A stretch of 64,000 nucleotides of DNA from Shewanella indica (lineage in GTDB: Bacteria; Pseudomonadota; Gammaproteobacteria; Enterobacterales; Shewanellaceae): NCBI RefSeq assembly GCF_002836975.1, contig NZ_NIJK01000007.1, positions 31,328-95,327 of the forward strand. Reading direction: 5' to 3'. This document shows, piece after piece, positions 33,239-42,722 of this stretch; positions within the stretch are counted from its first letter, which is position 1; the number at the start of each line of letters is the position of its first letter. Position numbers and translations under genes: made by a program. The notes under the pieces were generated by a model. It was not told where the DNA came from and did not search any database. It was given only the letters and a program-made list of their open reading frames with translations.

Positions 33239-33763
33239 GTGGAATTTCAAAGCGTGCCAAGTGTCAATGAGGGTGAAATCAACCGTATCTTAATGGTTTG
33301 TATGGGCAATATCTGCCGTTCACCAAGCGCTGAAGCTGTGGCCCGGGCCAAGGCTCAGGCCATGGGGCTGACACTGGAGTTGGATTCTGCCGGCACCATA
33401 GGTTACCACTCAGGGGAGTCGCCGGACAGGCGCGCCCGCGCCGCCGGTGAGCGGCGCGGGCTGGACTTTTCAGGGCTCAAAGCCAGGCAGGTGTGCGCAC
33501 AGGACTTTGCTCATTTCGATCTTATTCTGGCGGCCGATCGTGAGAACCTTCAGGCCTTATATGAGGCTTGTCCGCAGATTTACAAACACAAGCTGGCCTT
33601 GATGCTGGACTTTGCCGATACCCCCATCAGGGAAGTCCCGGATCCTTACTATGGTGGCGACAGCGGATTTGAGCAGGTTTTGGATCTGTTGGAGTTGAGC
33701 ATTGCCGGACTGTTTGCCCGGATCCAGGCCGCCAGACAGAAGATTATCCCGCCTGTGCGGTGA
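33239..33763 (+). CDS. Low-molecular-weight protein-tyrosine phosphatase
   Basis: 174 residues. The P-loop CMGNICRSP places nucleophile Cys21 and Arg27; the general-acid Asp lies in EVPDPYYGG. This is the soluble LMW-PTP fold. Enteric members (Wzb, Etp) act on polysaccharide-export tyrosine kinases, but no such kinase is nearby, so the target is unknown. GTG 33239 is preferred for AAGGA eight bases upstream; ATG 33293 just before the P-loop is too close to the active site. The gene begins one base past the ligase stop. Confidence 0.9.
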   Translation: MEFQSVPSVNEGEINRILMVCMGNICRSPSAEAVARAKAQAMGLTLELDSAGTIGYHSGESPDRRARAAGERRGLDFSGLKARQVCAQDFAHFDLILAADRENLQALYEACPQIYKHKLALMLDFADTPIREVPDPYYGGDSGFEQVLDLLELSIAGLFARIQAARQKIIPPVR

Positions 33764-33837
33764 GCGGTTCTGCAAAGGACTAACATTAAGCTTATGCGGA
33801 ATTTAGTTGGATAATTGGTCGGATAAGTGACAAACAA

Positions 33838-33866
33838 AAACAGGCCACGATTTGTGGCCCGTTTCT
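33838..33866 (+). terminator. Likely terminator after the ligase–phosphatase operon
   Basis: GGCCAC (33843–33848) and GTGGCC (33854–33859) form a short stem followed by CGTTTCT. The T-run is broken, so it is of moderate strength. Confidence 0.5.
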
Positions 33867-33891
33867 GTTAAGCTTGCTTCTTGAGGGAAGC

Positions 33892-34833
33892 TTAACCCTG
33901 ATGGCGTTTGCCGGCGCGCTTCAGCTTGTCGGCTTCTTTCTTTGCCTGCTTCATGGCCTCTTTCTCTGCCAGCAGCTTGGCCACTTCCGCCTCTTCTGCC
34001 TGGGCCATTTCCGGCGTTTCCAGTGACAGCTGGCCGATTTTCCCAGAGCGGAATTCATGCAGCAGCAGTTCCGAGGCCTTGTGCAAATCGATATGACCGC
34101 CGCTTCTGAGGGCGCCGCGCCTGCGGCCTATCTCTTCGAGCAATTCGATATCGGTGGCGGGCAGGGAGGTCAGCTTATAACGCTCCATCATCGCCTCCGG
34201 GTAAGCATGCAGGAAATAAGCTGCAGCAAACAGGGCCACATCCTCATATTCCATGGCGGTGTCCTTGATGGCACCTGTGACCGCCAGACGATAACCCGAG
34301 GCTTCATTGTCCACCTTGGGCCAAAGGATCCCCGGCGTGTCGGACAGCACTATGCCGTTTTTGAGGTTGATCCTTTGCTGCGCCTTGGTCACCGCAGGTT
34401 CATTACCTGTTTTGGCAATCACCCGGCCGGCCAGGGTGTTGATGATGGTGGACTTGCCCACATTGGGGATGCCCATGATCATGGTGCGAATATCCTTGAG
34501 CGCACCTTCGCTCACGGGAACCAGTTTGCGGCACAGCTCGGGGATCTTTCTGACCATGGCAGGTTGCAGGGTAGTGATGGCTTGTGCCCGCACTCCTTGT
34601 TCCTGCTCCAGGTACTCAATCCAACGATTGGTTATCTCGGGATCGGCCAGATCAGACTTATTCAGCAACTTGATACAAGGCTTGTCCTGGCGCAGCTTGG
34701 CCACCATGGGGTTTTCACTGCTGTAAGGTATTCGGGCGTCCAGCACTTCGATCACCAGATCTATCTGAGGCATCACCTCTTCTATCTCTTTGCGGGCCTT
34801 GTGCATGTGTCCCGGATACCATTGAATCGCCAT
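33892..34833 (-). CDS. YlqF/RbgA-like circularly permuted ribosome-biogenesis GTPase
   Basis: 313 residues with G motifs in permuted order: G4 LLNKSDLAD (~55–65), G1 GIPNVGKSTI (~120), G3 DTPGI (~165). A C-terminal domain follows, then a Lys/Glu-rich tail (EAEVAKLLAEKEAMKQAKKE). The start IQWYPGHMHKARKEI is the hallmark of the RbgA/YlqF group, which helps complete the large ribosomal subunit. It is monocistronic on the minus strand. Confidence 0.9.
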   Translation of the reverse strand: MAIQWYPGHMHKARKEIEEVMPQIDLVIEVLDARIPYSSENPMVAKLRQDKPCIKLLNKSDLADPEITNRWIEYLEQEQGVRAQAITTLQPAMVRKIPELCRKLVPVSEGALKDIRTMIMGIPNVGKSTIINTLAGRVIAKTGNEPAVTKAQQRINLKNGIVLSDTPGILWPKVDNEASGYRLAVTGAIKDTAMEYEDVALFAAAYFLHAYPEAMMERYKLTSLPATDIELLEEIGRRRGALRSGGHIDLHKASELLLHEFRSGKIGQLSLETPEMAQAEEAEVAKLLAEKEAMKQAKKEADKLKRAGKRHQG

Positions 34834-34909
34834 CTATTGCTTATCCTGCTGAAAACTGAAAAAAGAGCGCTATTGTAGCATTCCGAACTGAAAAAAGCGC
34901 CCGCAGGCG

Positions 34910-35755
34910 CTAGATAACCCCAAGTTCGCGCAGGCGCTCCATCAGGTAGCTGTCGGCGGTATAGCGCTCTGACAGCACAACGTCGGGACGAGGATGCAGG
35001 AACAGCGGCAGTGAGATCCGCGACTTGCTCATATCGGCGCCTTCCGGGTTGATCACCCTATGAGTGGTCGATGGGAAGTAACCGGCGGAAGCCTCCTGGA
35101 GCATATCGCCTATGTTAATGATAAGGTTGCCAAAATCGCTGGGAACATCCAACCATTCTCCGTCGAGGCTCTTCACTTGCAGCCCGGGCTCGTTGGCGGC
35201 GGGCAATACCGTGAGCAGGTTGATATCCTCATGGGCAGCGGCACGAATGGCGCCTGGGGTCTCATCGCCAGTCATCGGCGGATAATGCAGTACCCGCAGC
35301 AGCGTCTTGTGGCTATTGGCTATCATTTGCGACAGCGCTGTGCGGTAGTTGGCTGCCACCTCGGCAGGCGAGTGCACCTCGACCCAGTCCAGAAGCTCGG
35401 CGGCCAGCGCATTGGCTTCTTGGTAGTAGGTGAGGATATTGTCCTGCAATTGCTCAGGAATGCGGCCCCAGGGGTAGACGTGAAAGTACTCTTTGATGTC
35501 TTTGACCGTATGGCCTTTGGCGGTTTCTGAAATGCTCGCCGGAAAGAAACCATCCTGGGTTTCCGGCTTGAACATGAAGGCCTGCTTCTCTTCACTGTTG
35601 AAGAACTCCTGCCAGTCGCGGTAGATATCCTGCACCAAGTGTTGTGAAATAGGGTGGTTGCTCAACACGCCAAAGCCTGTGCTGCGCAGGGATTCTACAA
35701 AGCGCTCGGCAGCATCTGCGGCGCGATAGTCTATGGTTTCCAGTTTCATCATCAT
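34910..35755 (-). CDS. Isopenicillin-N-synthase-family 2-oxoglutarate/Fe(II) oxygenase
   Basis: 281 residues in a double-stranded beta-helix fold. Iron ligands appear as His and Asp of AAHEDINLLT and His of STTHRVINPEG; Arg and Ser of SRISLPLFLHP would bind the cosubstrate. The N-terminal TGFGVLSNHPIS matches the DIOX_N domain. The family does many oxidations; the substrate is unknown and no biosynthetic genes are adjacent. Three ATG codons in a row open the frame; the first (35755) was taken. It is divergent from the methionine-sulfoxide-reductase gene. Confidence 0.85.
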   Translation of the reverse strand: MMMKLETIDYRAADAAERFVESLRSTGFGVLSNHPISQHLVQDIYRDWQEFFNSEEKQAFMFKPETQDGFFPASISETAKGHTVKDIKEYFHVYPWGRIPEQLQDNILTYYQEANALAAELLDWVEVHSPAEVAANYRTALSQMIANSHKTLLRVLHYPPMTGDETPGAIRAAAHEDINLLTVLPAANEPGLQVKSLDGEWLDVPSDFGNLIINIGDMLQEASAGYFPSTTHRVINPEGADMSKSRISLPLFLHPRPDVVLSERYTADSYLMERLRELGVI

Positions 35756-35865
35756 CTTTCTTGGTTATTTTTTATTGACCCGATACTTGTGTCTCTATGG
35801 ACATTTTGTTGGCAGTCGGGTGACCCGGGCGCAAGTCTACCTTGATGTCTTTATAGGGGCAACGT

Positions 35866-35885
35866 AAAGTGATCCAAGTCACTTT
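35866..35885. promoter_or_regulatory. CRP-like binding site between the oxygenase and msrBA genes
   Basis: AAAGTGATCCAAGTCACTTT is a perfect inverted repeat with the CRP geometry GTGA-N6-TCAC. Its centre is about 93 bp before the msrBA ATG and 120 bp before the oxygenase ATG. Confidence 0.6.
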
Positions 35886-35967
35886 TATGGCTCTGTGTAA
35901 CTAGAGTGAAGGGTAACCGCTGCAATTTGGGTCTTATGGGTTACGCAGAGTAATCGAGGAGCGTTAA

Positions 35968-36885
35968 ATGAAACCCCTGAACGAGTTTGAGCGTTATGTC
36001 ATCGAGGAAAAAGGCACAGAGCGCCCTTTCAGTGGAGAGCTGTATCAACACAATGCCAAGGGGCGATATCTTTGCCGCAAATGCGGCGCCCCATTGTATT
36101 TGTCCGAGCATAAATTCAATGCCCATTGTGGCTGGCCCGCCTTTGACGATGAAATTTTTGGTGCTGTCACCCGGATACCCGACGCCGATGGTCGCAGAAC
36201 CGAAATTGTCTGCAGTCAATGTGGTGGTCATCTGGGACATGTGTTTGAAGGAGAGGGGTTAACCGCCAAGAATTTGCGACATTGCGTCAATTCTGTCTCC
36301 ATGGTCTTTGAGGCCGTAGATGATGCCGAGGCTTTGCAGCCGGCAACTGAAAAGCGTTTGGAGACAGCCACCCTGGGCGGCGGCTGTTTCTGGTGCTCAG
36401 AGGCGGTATTTTTAAGCTTGGCCGGGGTTACGCAAGTGACTTCCGGCTATGCCGGCGGCGCGGCAAAAGATGCCAACTACAAGGCGGTATGCAGCGGCGC
36501 AACCGGCCATGCCGAAGTGGTGCAGATAGTTTTTGACCCCACAGTCATCAGCTATGCCGAGCTGTTGGAGGTGTTCTTTGCCAGCCATGATCCCACCACC
36601 TTGAATCGCCAGGGTAACGACGTGGGGCCTCAGTATCGTTCGGTGATTTTCGCGCACTCGGATAAGCAGCTTGAGGTGGCGTCCTCCATGATTAAAGCGC
36701 TGGATGAGGAAGGCTTATTCGGCGCACCTATAGTGACAGAGTTGACCGCCTTTGATGGTTTCTATCCGGCGGAGGACTATCATAACGACTATTTTGCGCT
36801 TCATGGTGAGCAGCCTTATTGTGCCTTGGTGATCAAACCCAAGCTGGATAAGGTACGACGGCGTTTCAGTGCCAAGCTGAAGTAG
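35968..36885 (+). CDS. msrBA: Fused methionine sulfoxide reductase MsrB–MsrA
   Basis: 305 residues. MsrB (~1–125) has zinc cysteines in CRKCGAP and CSQCGGHLGHVF and the catalytic Cys in LRHCVNSVSM. MsrA (~135–305) has its catalytic Cys in GGGCFWCSEAVF and the GYAGG motif. Together they reduce the R- and S-forms of methionine sulfoxide. The fusion is in B–A order. There is no signal peptide, so it is cytosolic. A CRP-like palindrome lies upstream and a strong terminator follows. Confidence 0.95.
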   Translation: MKPLNEFERYVIEEKGTERPFSGELYQHNAKGRYLCRKCGAPLYLSEHKFNAHCGWPAFDDEIFGAVTRIPDADGRRTEIVCSQCGGHLGHVFEGEGLTAKNLRHCVNSVSMVFEAVDDAEALQPATEKRLETATLGGGCFWCSEAVFLSLAGVTQVTSGYAGGAAKDANYKAVCSGATGHAEVVQIVFDPTVISYAELLEVFFASHDPTTLNRQGNDVGPQYRSVIFAHSDKQLEVASSMIKALDEEGLFGAPIVTELTAFDGFYPAEDYHNDYFALHGEQPYCALVIKPKLDKVRRRFSAKLK

Positions 36886-36890
36886 AATAG

Positions 36891-36923
36891 AAAAAACGGC
36901 AAGCCTCAGCTTGCCGTTTTTTT
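36891..36923. terminator. Bidirectional terminator between msrBA and the SulP gene
   Basis: ACGGCAAGC (36896–36904) and GCTTGCCGT (36909–36917) form a perfect stem flanked by an A-run and a T-run. Confidence 0.9.
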
Positions 36924-36943
36924 AAGGTCTGGACAGTGTTAAA

Positions 36944-38503
36944 TTATGAGTCCAACTTGTCGTCGGCAATCTTGTATCTGGGATCTTCAATCAGATTGAC
37001 TTCCACCAGATCGCCGGCCTTGTGCAGCAACTGTTTGCAGTCGTTGGAAAGATGACGAAGATGCAGGCGTTTGCCTTGATTCACATAGCGCTCGGCCAAG
37101 GTGTCTATGGCATCCAGAGCCGAGTGGTCACAGACCCGGGATGACTGGAAGTCGACCACGACATCCTTGGGGTCATTGTTGGCATCGAACAACTCAAGGA
37201 ACGAAGCCGCTGAGCCGAAAAACAGTGGGCCATTGAGACGGTAAACCGCCCAACCGTTGGCATCTATGCTCTTTTGAGCACTGATTTGTTTGGCATGCTC
37301 CCAGGCAAATACCAGCGCAGATACTATCACCCCGACAAATACCGCAATCGCCAGATCGGTAAATACCGTCACCACAGTCACCAGCACAATAACAAAGGCA
37401 TCGTGCTTGGGCACCTTACGCATCACTTTAAAGCTGGCCCACTCAAAGGTTCCCAGCACCACCATAAACATGACCCCGACCAAGGCGGCCAGCGGGATCA
37501 TCTCGATAAAGGCGGCGGCAAACAGAATAAAGCACAGCAAGGTGAGAGCGGCGGTGATCCCGGAAAGACGACCGCGGCCCCCTGAGTTGATGTTAATCAT
37601 CGACTGACCAATCATGGCGCAGCCACCCATGGCACCGAAAAAGCCACTGGTGACGTTACCCACGCCTTGGCCGACACATTCCTTGTTGCCACGGCCGCGG
37701 GTCTGGGTCATCTCATCGACCACAGTCAGAGTCAGCAGAGACTCAATCAGGCCAACAGCAGCCAGGATAACGGCATAGGGCGCTATGATATAAAGGGTTT
37801 CCAGGTTGAAGGGCACGGCCGGAATGGCAAAGCTTGGCAGTGTGCCGGCGATAGTTGCCTCAGGATTACCGCTCATATTGCGCAAATAATCAAGCACGTT
37901 GCGGGTATCCAAATCCAGGCCTACCACCAGAGCGGTTACTGCCAGTATGGCCACCAGGGATGAAGGCACGGCTGTGGTCAGTTTAGGCAGAAAATGTATG
38001 ATGGCCATCGTCATGGCTATCAGCGCCAGCATCAGCCAGATATCTGCACCGGGCAACCAGGCCATCTCCTCTTCGCCGACTTTGACTTGAAATTGCCCCA
38101 GTTGCGCCAGGAATATCACTATGGCTAGGCCGTTGACGAAGCCTATCATCACAGGATAAGGCACTATGCGGATGAACTTGCCAAGACGCAGTGCTCCGGC
38201 GGTAATTTGAATTACCCCGGCCAGCACCACGGCAGCAAACAGATAGCTGACGCCGTGAGACACCACCAGGCTGGTCATGACCACGGCCATCGCGCCGGTG
38301 GCGCCTGAGATCATGCCGGGACGGCCGCCGATGAGGGCCGTGATCAGTCCCATGATAAAGGCGGCATAAAGGCCCACCATAGGTTCTACTTTAGCAACGA
38401 AGGCAAAGGCTACCGCTTCGGGCACCAGCGCCATAGCAACCGTTAGGCCGGAGAGTATATCCGCCTTGTGACTGCTGGTTTTATGGCGTATCAGTTCAAA
38501 CAT
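36944..38503 (-). CDS. SulP-family anion transporter with STAS domain
   Basis: 519 residues with about twelve membrane segments (~15–395) and a C-terminal STAS domain (~410–510; VYRLNGPLFFGSAASFLELF). Family motifs are visible: GLTVAMALVPEAVAFAFVAK near the start and MGGCAMIGQSMININSGGRG. SulP members move sulfate, bicarbonate or dicarboxylates; members like this one often carry out sodium/bicarbonate or sulfate uptake. No sulfate or carbonic-anhydrase gene is adjacent to decide. It is monocistronic. Confidence 0.9.
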   Translation of the reverse strand: MFELIRHKTSSHKADILSGLTVAMALVPEAVAFAFVAKVEPMVGLYAAFIMGLITALIGGRPGMISGATGAMAVVMTSLVVSHGVSYLFAAVVLAGVIQITAGALRLGKFIRIVPYPVMIGFVNGLAIVIFLAQLGQFQVKVGEEEMAWLPGADIWLMLALIAMTMAIIHFLPKLTTAVPSSLVAILAVTALVVGLDLDTRNVLDYLRNMSGNPEATIAGTLPSFAIPAVPFNLETLYIIAPYAVILAAVGLIESLLTLTVVDEMTQTRGRGNKECVGQGVGNVTSGFFGAMGGCAMIGQSMININSGGRGRLSGITAALTLLCFILFAAAFIEMIPLAALVGVMFMVVLGTFEWASFKVMRKVPKHDAFVIVLVTVVTVFTDLAIAVFVGVIVSALVFAWEHAKQISAQKSIDANGWAVYRLNGPLFFGSAASFLELFDANNDPKDVVVDFQSSRVCDHSALDAIDTLAERYVNQGKRLHLRHLSNDCKQLLHKAGDLVEVNLIEDPRYKIADDKLDS

Positions 38504-38594
38504 TCAGCTTGGGATCCCATCTTGAGGGTTAAAAACAAAGTTGCGCATACTAGCAAAATTTCTGTTGTGACAGAAGTGTGAAGCAGATCAAAAT

Positions 38595-38626
38595 AAAAAA
38601 ACCATGCCCGAGGGCATGGTTTTTTC
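38595..38626 (-). terminator. Terminator of rne
   Basis: AAAAAACCATGCC and GGCATGGTTTTTT arms around CGAG, directly past the rne stop on the minus strand. Confidence 0.88.
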
Positions 38627-38642
38627 TCAGCAACACTTAGGT

Positions 38643-41600
38643 TCAGGGACGGGCCATATCTGACTCGGCGCTGTTACCATGGCTCTTGCGTGGCGCGGTT
38701 TCGCCATTGGCCAGATACTCTCGGCCTTTGGGCACTTCAACGTGAGCACGTTGATCCACCTGTGGCTTGGTTGTATCTGAGCCAACCATGGTGCTGAAGC
38801 GACTGACTCTTGGTGCGGCACTTGCCTGGGTTGTTGCAGGTGCTGCTGCCGGGCTTTCCTTGGCTTCATTGCTTGCCTGACGCGCAGGGCGGCTGATAGC
38901 AGCCGGCTTGGCCATAGGGGCTGAGGCGGCGACGCTTGCCGATGCAGTTTCTGCTTTGGGCTTGGCTGCTGCGACTTCAACAGTTTTAGCCTTGGGTGCT
39001 TCGCTCGCTTTCTCTACCGCCTTTGATGGCGCAGCTTCGACGGGCTCAGCTTTTGCAACTTCAGCTTTTTCAGCTTTGGCTTCAGGCGCTGGTTCGGCTT
39101 CTGCTGTTTTGGGCTCAGCCTTTACCTCTACTTCGGCGGCTTTTGCATCGGCAACGGCTTCTACCTTGGCAGCGACCTCGGCTTGAGGCTTTGTCTCAAC
39201 CTGAGCTTCGGCTTTGGTTTCCGCTTTGGCTTCAACCTGAGGAGCCGGCTTGGCTTCAACCTGAGGAGTCGGCTTGGCAACAACTTGAGGTTCAGCTTGT
39301 GCTGGCTCTTGAGCTTTGTCGGCAGGCTTTGCTTGCTCGGCATCGACTTCAACGGCAGCAGTCGGCGCTGATGCCTCGGTAACAACCACTTCTTTAGCGT
39401 TATTTGCTGCTTCAGTGGCTGCTTTTTCAGTGCTTACCTTTTCAGGGCTTTCGGACTCTTCGCCTTCCTGTTCGGTACGGCGGCGACGCTGACCGGCAGC
39501 ACGCAAATGACGAGGGCTGCGGCGGCTACGGCGTTGTCCTTCGCGCTTGGGCTTATCGTCTTCTTCAGCGCTCTCGATGGCTTCGGCATTACTTTGAACA
39601 CCACTATCTTGAACACTGGTTTCAGCGATTTGCTCAGCATTGACAACAGGGCTGACTTCGGCGCTTGCCTGAATGTCTTGTGAAACCTCTGTACCTTGGG
39701 CTTTAGTGGCAACCTGAGTTGACTCTTCACCCTTCAGCTCGGTAGTGGTCTCGTTCTTGGCTTCAGACTTGGCTTCAACTTTGGCCTGAACTTCCATTTC
39801 CTTGGACTCAGCCTGAGCTGCGGCAGGCTTACGGCGGCTGCGACGTGGTTTGTCGGCTTGCTCGGCGTTATCCTTGTTACCTGTCTCTTTGGCGCGAGTC
39901 GGCTTGGTCTCGGTTTTTGTCTCGACCTTTACTTCAGGTTTGGCCTGGGCGCTAGCTTTCACTTCGGCGCTGGTTGCCTCTGCTGTGTTATCAACGGCTT
40001 CCTGTGCATCGTTGGCCTCAATGCGCACTTTACGACGCAGGTTGCGACGTTGGCGACGCTCACGGGCGGCTTCCTGTTTTGGTTCCTGCTCGCTTTCGTC
40101 ACGGGCCTTGCTGCGGCTCTTGCGTTCATCCAAAGCTTCAGACTTGGGAGCCTTGTCGCTACGGTCATTACGGGTTGGTTTACCGGAGTCGTTTGCCTGG
40201 CGCTTGTTGCCTTGTTCGTCCTTATCACGGGCAGGGCGCTCGTTAGCGGCCGATTTGCGGTTGCGGCTGCGTGAATCGCGGTTAGCGTCTTTGTCATCAC
40301 CACTCTTGCGACGTCTGTCGTTGCGGTCATTGCGACGGTTACGGCGGTTGTTCTGGCCGTTGCTTTCCTGATTGTCTTTAGTGCTCTTTTCCTGCTTCTT
40401 GTCGGCTTGTGCCTCGGAAGAGGAGAAGAGGGCACCCAAGGCGGCAAAGAAACGGGAAATTATCCCGGGCTTGGCCGCTTCAGTCGCTGCGGCTTTGACC
40501 GCTGGTTTGGCTGTCTGCGGTGCTTCGGCAGTTTCCTGCTTGAGAGGTGTAGCAAAACCACTCAGTGCTGGCTTGGGTGCAGCAGCACGTTCCAGTTTAC
40601 GTGGTTCATACAGTTTGTTCTCCGGCTCTTCCACACGCTGGTAGCTGACTTCAGAGATCTGGTCGTCCTTGCGATGACGCACCACACGGTAGTTCGGGGT
40701 CATCATATGTGGATCCGGGATCACATAGACTTCAACTTCATGGCGCTGCTCTGTGATGCGTATGGCCTTGCGCTTTTCGTTCAGCAGGTAAGCTGCGACA
40801 TCCACGGGCACTATGGCCTCAATCTGAGAGGTATTTTCCTTGATGGCTTCTTCTTCCATCAGGCGCAGAATCGACAGTGCCAGTGACTCGGTACCACGAA
40901 TGGTGCCCTGACCGTTACAACGAGGGCAGATGTGAGCGGCTGACTCTTCCAGAGACGGACGCAGACGCTGACGGGACATTTCCATCAGACCGAAGCGGGA
41001 AATACGGCCCAATTGCACTCGGGCACGGTCATGGTGAACGGCATCACGCAGACGGTTTTCCACTTCGCGTTGGTGTCTGACCGGAGTCATATCGATGAAG
41101 TCGATAACCACCAGGCCGCCCAAGTCGCGCAGACGCAGCTGACGGGCAATCTCGTCGGCGGCTTCCAGATTGGTATTCAGTGCGGTTTCTTCGATATCGC
41201 CGCCCTTGGTGGCTCTGGCTGAGTTGATATCGATAGAGGTCAGCGCTTCGGTGGGGTCGATAACGATAGAACCGCCGGAAGGCAGTCTGACTTCGCGCTG
41301 GAATGCAGATTCTATCTGTGACTCAATCTGATAGTGGGTAAAGAGCGGCACTTCAGAAGAGTAAGGTTTGACTCTGTCGACAAAATCAGGACGTACCAGG
41401 GCGATATGCTGCTTGGCATCGGCATAAATTTGTGGGTGATCGATTAGAATTTCGCCTACATCACGGCGCAGGTAATCACGGATGGCGCGAACGATAACAT
41501 TGCTTTCCTGATGAATAAGGAAAGGAGCAGGGCGACTCTCGGCCGCTTCCTGAATCGCTGTCCAATGGTGCAGCAATACCTTCAAGTCCCACTGCAGATC

Positions 41601-42134
41601 GGCGGCAGCCTTGCCAACACCTGCGGTGCGAACAATCAGCCCCATACCGTTGGGCACTTCCAGGTTTTCCATGGCCGCTTTCAGCTCGGTGCGCTCATCA
41701 CCTTCAATCCGGCGGGAGATACCACCGGCGCGAGGGTTATTGGGCATGAGTACCAGGTACGACCCGGCCAGACTGATAAAGGTGGTCAAGGCAGCGCCTT
41801 TGTTGCCACGTTCCTCTTTATCTATCTGAACTATGACTTCCTGGCCTTCGCTGACCACTTCTTTAATACTGGGACGCCCCTGGAAGGAATAACCTTTAGG
41901 GAAGTATTCTCGGGCGATCTCTTTCAGTGGCAGAAAACCATGACGCTCGGCGCCATAGTCAACAAATGCCGCTTCCAGAGAGGGTTCTACGCGGGTGATT
42001 TTACCTTTATAAATATTGGCTTTTTTCTGCTCATGGCCTGGGCTTTCGATATCCAGATCATAAAGCTGTTGCCCATCAACCAGGGCAACGCGCAACTCCT
42101 CGGATTGAGTCGCATTGATTAACATCCGTTTCAT
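38643..42134 (-). CDS. rne: Ribonuclease E
   Basis: 1163 residues, the essential endoribonuclease and degradosome scaffold. The catalytic half (~1–510) contains the S1 domain (~35–120; [20 protein letters not shown]), the two metal-binding Asp regions (TSIDINSAR and LVVIDFIDM), and the zinc-link CPRC at about residue 403. The second half is disordered: an Arg-rich RNA-binding stretch ([20 protein letters not shown]) and Ala/Glu/Lys/Pro repeats ([20 protein letters not shown]) rich in VxA motifs. The C-terminus [16 protein letters not shown] is a likely degradosome-partner motif. ATG 42134 ([10 protein letters not shown]) equals the E. coli start. It is divergent from rluC behind a 590-bp leader. 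Confidence 0.96.
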   Translation of the reverse strand: MKRMLINATQSEELRVALVDGQQLYDLDIESPGHEQKKANIYKGKITRVEPSLEAAFVDYGAERHGFLPLKEIAREYFPKGYSFQGRPSIKEVVSEGQEVIVQIDKEERGNKGAALTTFISLAGSYLVLMPNNPRAGGISRRIEGDERTELKAAMENLEVPNGMGLIVRTAGVGKAAADLQWDLKVLLHHWTAIQEAAESRPAPFLIHQESNVIVRAIRDYLRRDVGEILIDHPQIYADAKQHIALVRPDFVDRVKPYSSEVPLFTHYQIESQIESAFQREVRLPSGGSIVIDPTEALTSIDINSARATKGGDIEETALNTNLEAADEIARQLRLRDLGGLVVIDFIDMTPVRHQREVENRLRDAVHHDRARVQLGRISRFGLMEMSRQRLRPSLEESAAHICPRCNGQGTIRGTESLALSILRLMEEEAIKENTSQIEAIVPVDVAAYLLNEKRKAIRITEQRHEVEVYVIPDPHMMTPNYRVVRHRKDDQISEVSYQRVEEPENKLYEPRKLERAAAPKPALSGFATPLKQETAEAPQTAKPAVKAAATEAAKPGIISRFFAALGALFSSSEAQADKKQEKSTKDNQESNGQNNRRNRRNDRNDRRRKSGDDKDANRDSRSRNRKSAANERPARDKDEQGNKRQANDSGKPTRNDRSDKAPKSEALDERKSRSKARDESEQEPKQEAARERRQRRNLRRKVRIEANDAQEAVDNTAEATSAEVKASAQAKPEVKVETKTETKPTRAKETGNKDNAEQADKPRRSRRKPAAAQAESKEMEVQAKVEAKSEAKNETTTELKGEESTQVATKAQGTEVSQDIQASAEVSPVVNAEQIAETSVQDSGVQSNAEAIESAEEDDKPKREGQRRSRRSPRHLRAAGQRRRRTEQEGEESESPEKVSTEKAATEAANNAKEVVVTEASAPTAAVEVDAEQAKPADKAQEPAQAEPQVVAKPTPQVEAKPAPQVEAKAETKAEAQVETKPQAEVAAKVEAVADAKAAEVEVKAEPKTAEAEPAPEAKAEKAEVAKAEPVEAAPSKAVEKASEAPKAKTVEVAAAKPKAETASASVAASAPMAKPAAISRPARQASNEAKESPAAAPATTQASAAPRVSRFSTMVGSDTTKPQVDQRAHVEVPKGREYLANGETAPRKSHGNSAESDMARP
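39160..39390 (-). repeat. In-frame Ala/Glu/Lys/Val repeats in the rne C-terminal region
   Basis: The coding strand here repeats short units that translate to [19 protein letters not shown] segments and runs of KAEA/KVEA. The irregular units would shift in number by slippage and change the linker length without breaking the frame. Confidence 0.6.
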
Positions 42135-42722
42135 GATGACGTAATTCTTCTTAATAAGAGGTCATCAAACGTACAGGTCGCTGCATTACGGGCCTGGTCT
42201 CATTCGGGCGACGCCTCTCGGCGTTCCTCCAGGCAGGGAGGTGCGCATTGCTGTTAGACGCATTCGCTGCGTGTCGCATCCTATTTATGGCTTATTTTTC
42301 AATGATTACAAAAACAAGGAATTCGTTGTAAAACATCAACCAACCCCATAAATTCTTCAATAATAATCCGGTAATGCCGAAGTCGAGCCTTGTCGTTTGA
42401 TGACGAGTTAACATTAACTTTCGAAAACAGCATAGTGGCGGCTTGAAAGTGGTCTGAATTTCGTGTTTCCGTCCAGGTTTAACCGTAAAAACAATTTTTT
42501 CAGTAGTGTTCTTTTATATACAGTTTGCAAATCAATTATTTGCGACCTCGGAGGTCAGACATCGCTCAAGCGCTTTCCACCGTTCGAACCGTTCATAGAT
42601 TGAGCAAAGGCTCATCAATACGCAGGGTTCGCCGCTGAAATATAGCCGAATTCAAAAAAATCGGCAATCAAAAGCCTCAACATGTTGTACAATAGCGCGC
42701 CCCGAACCGCAACATAAGTGTT
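42135..42722. promoter_or_regulatory. Divergent leader region of rne and rluC
   Basis: 588 bp with no gene. On the rne side a nested hairpin is visible: outer stem GCCTGG (42192–42197) with CCAGGC (42229–42234), and inner stem ACGCC (42211–42215) with GGCGT (42220–42224). In E. coli the rne leader folds into hairpins that RNase E itself binds and cleaves to control its own mRNA, and this arrangement looks equivalent. Near rluC a -10 element TACAAT (42688–42693) fits a start a few bases later and a leader of about 25 nt. Confidence 0.6.

Noticed and set aside
38900..40650. Long open stretches opposite the rne C-terminal repeats
   Set aside because: Low-complexity Ser/Ala/Leu translations expected from the repetitive coding strand; no start signals.
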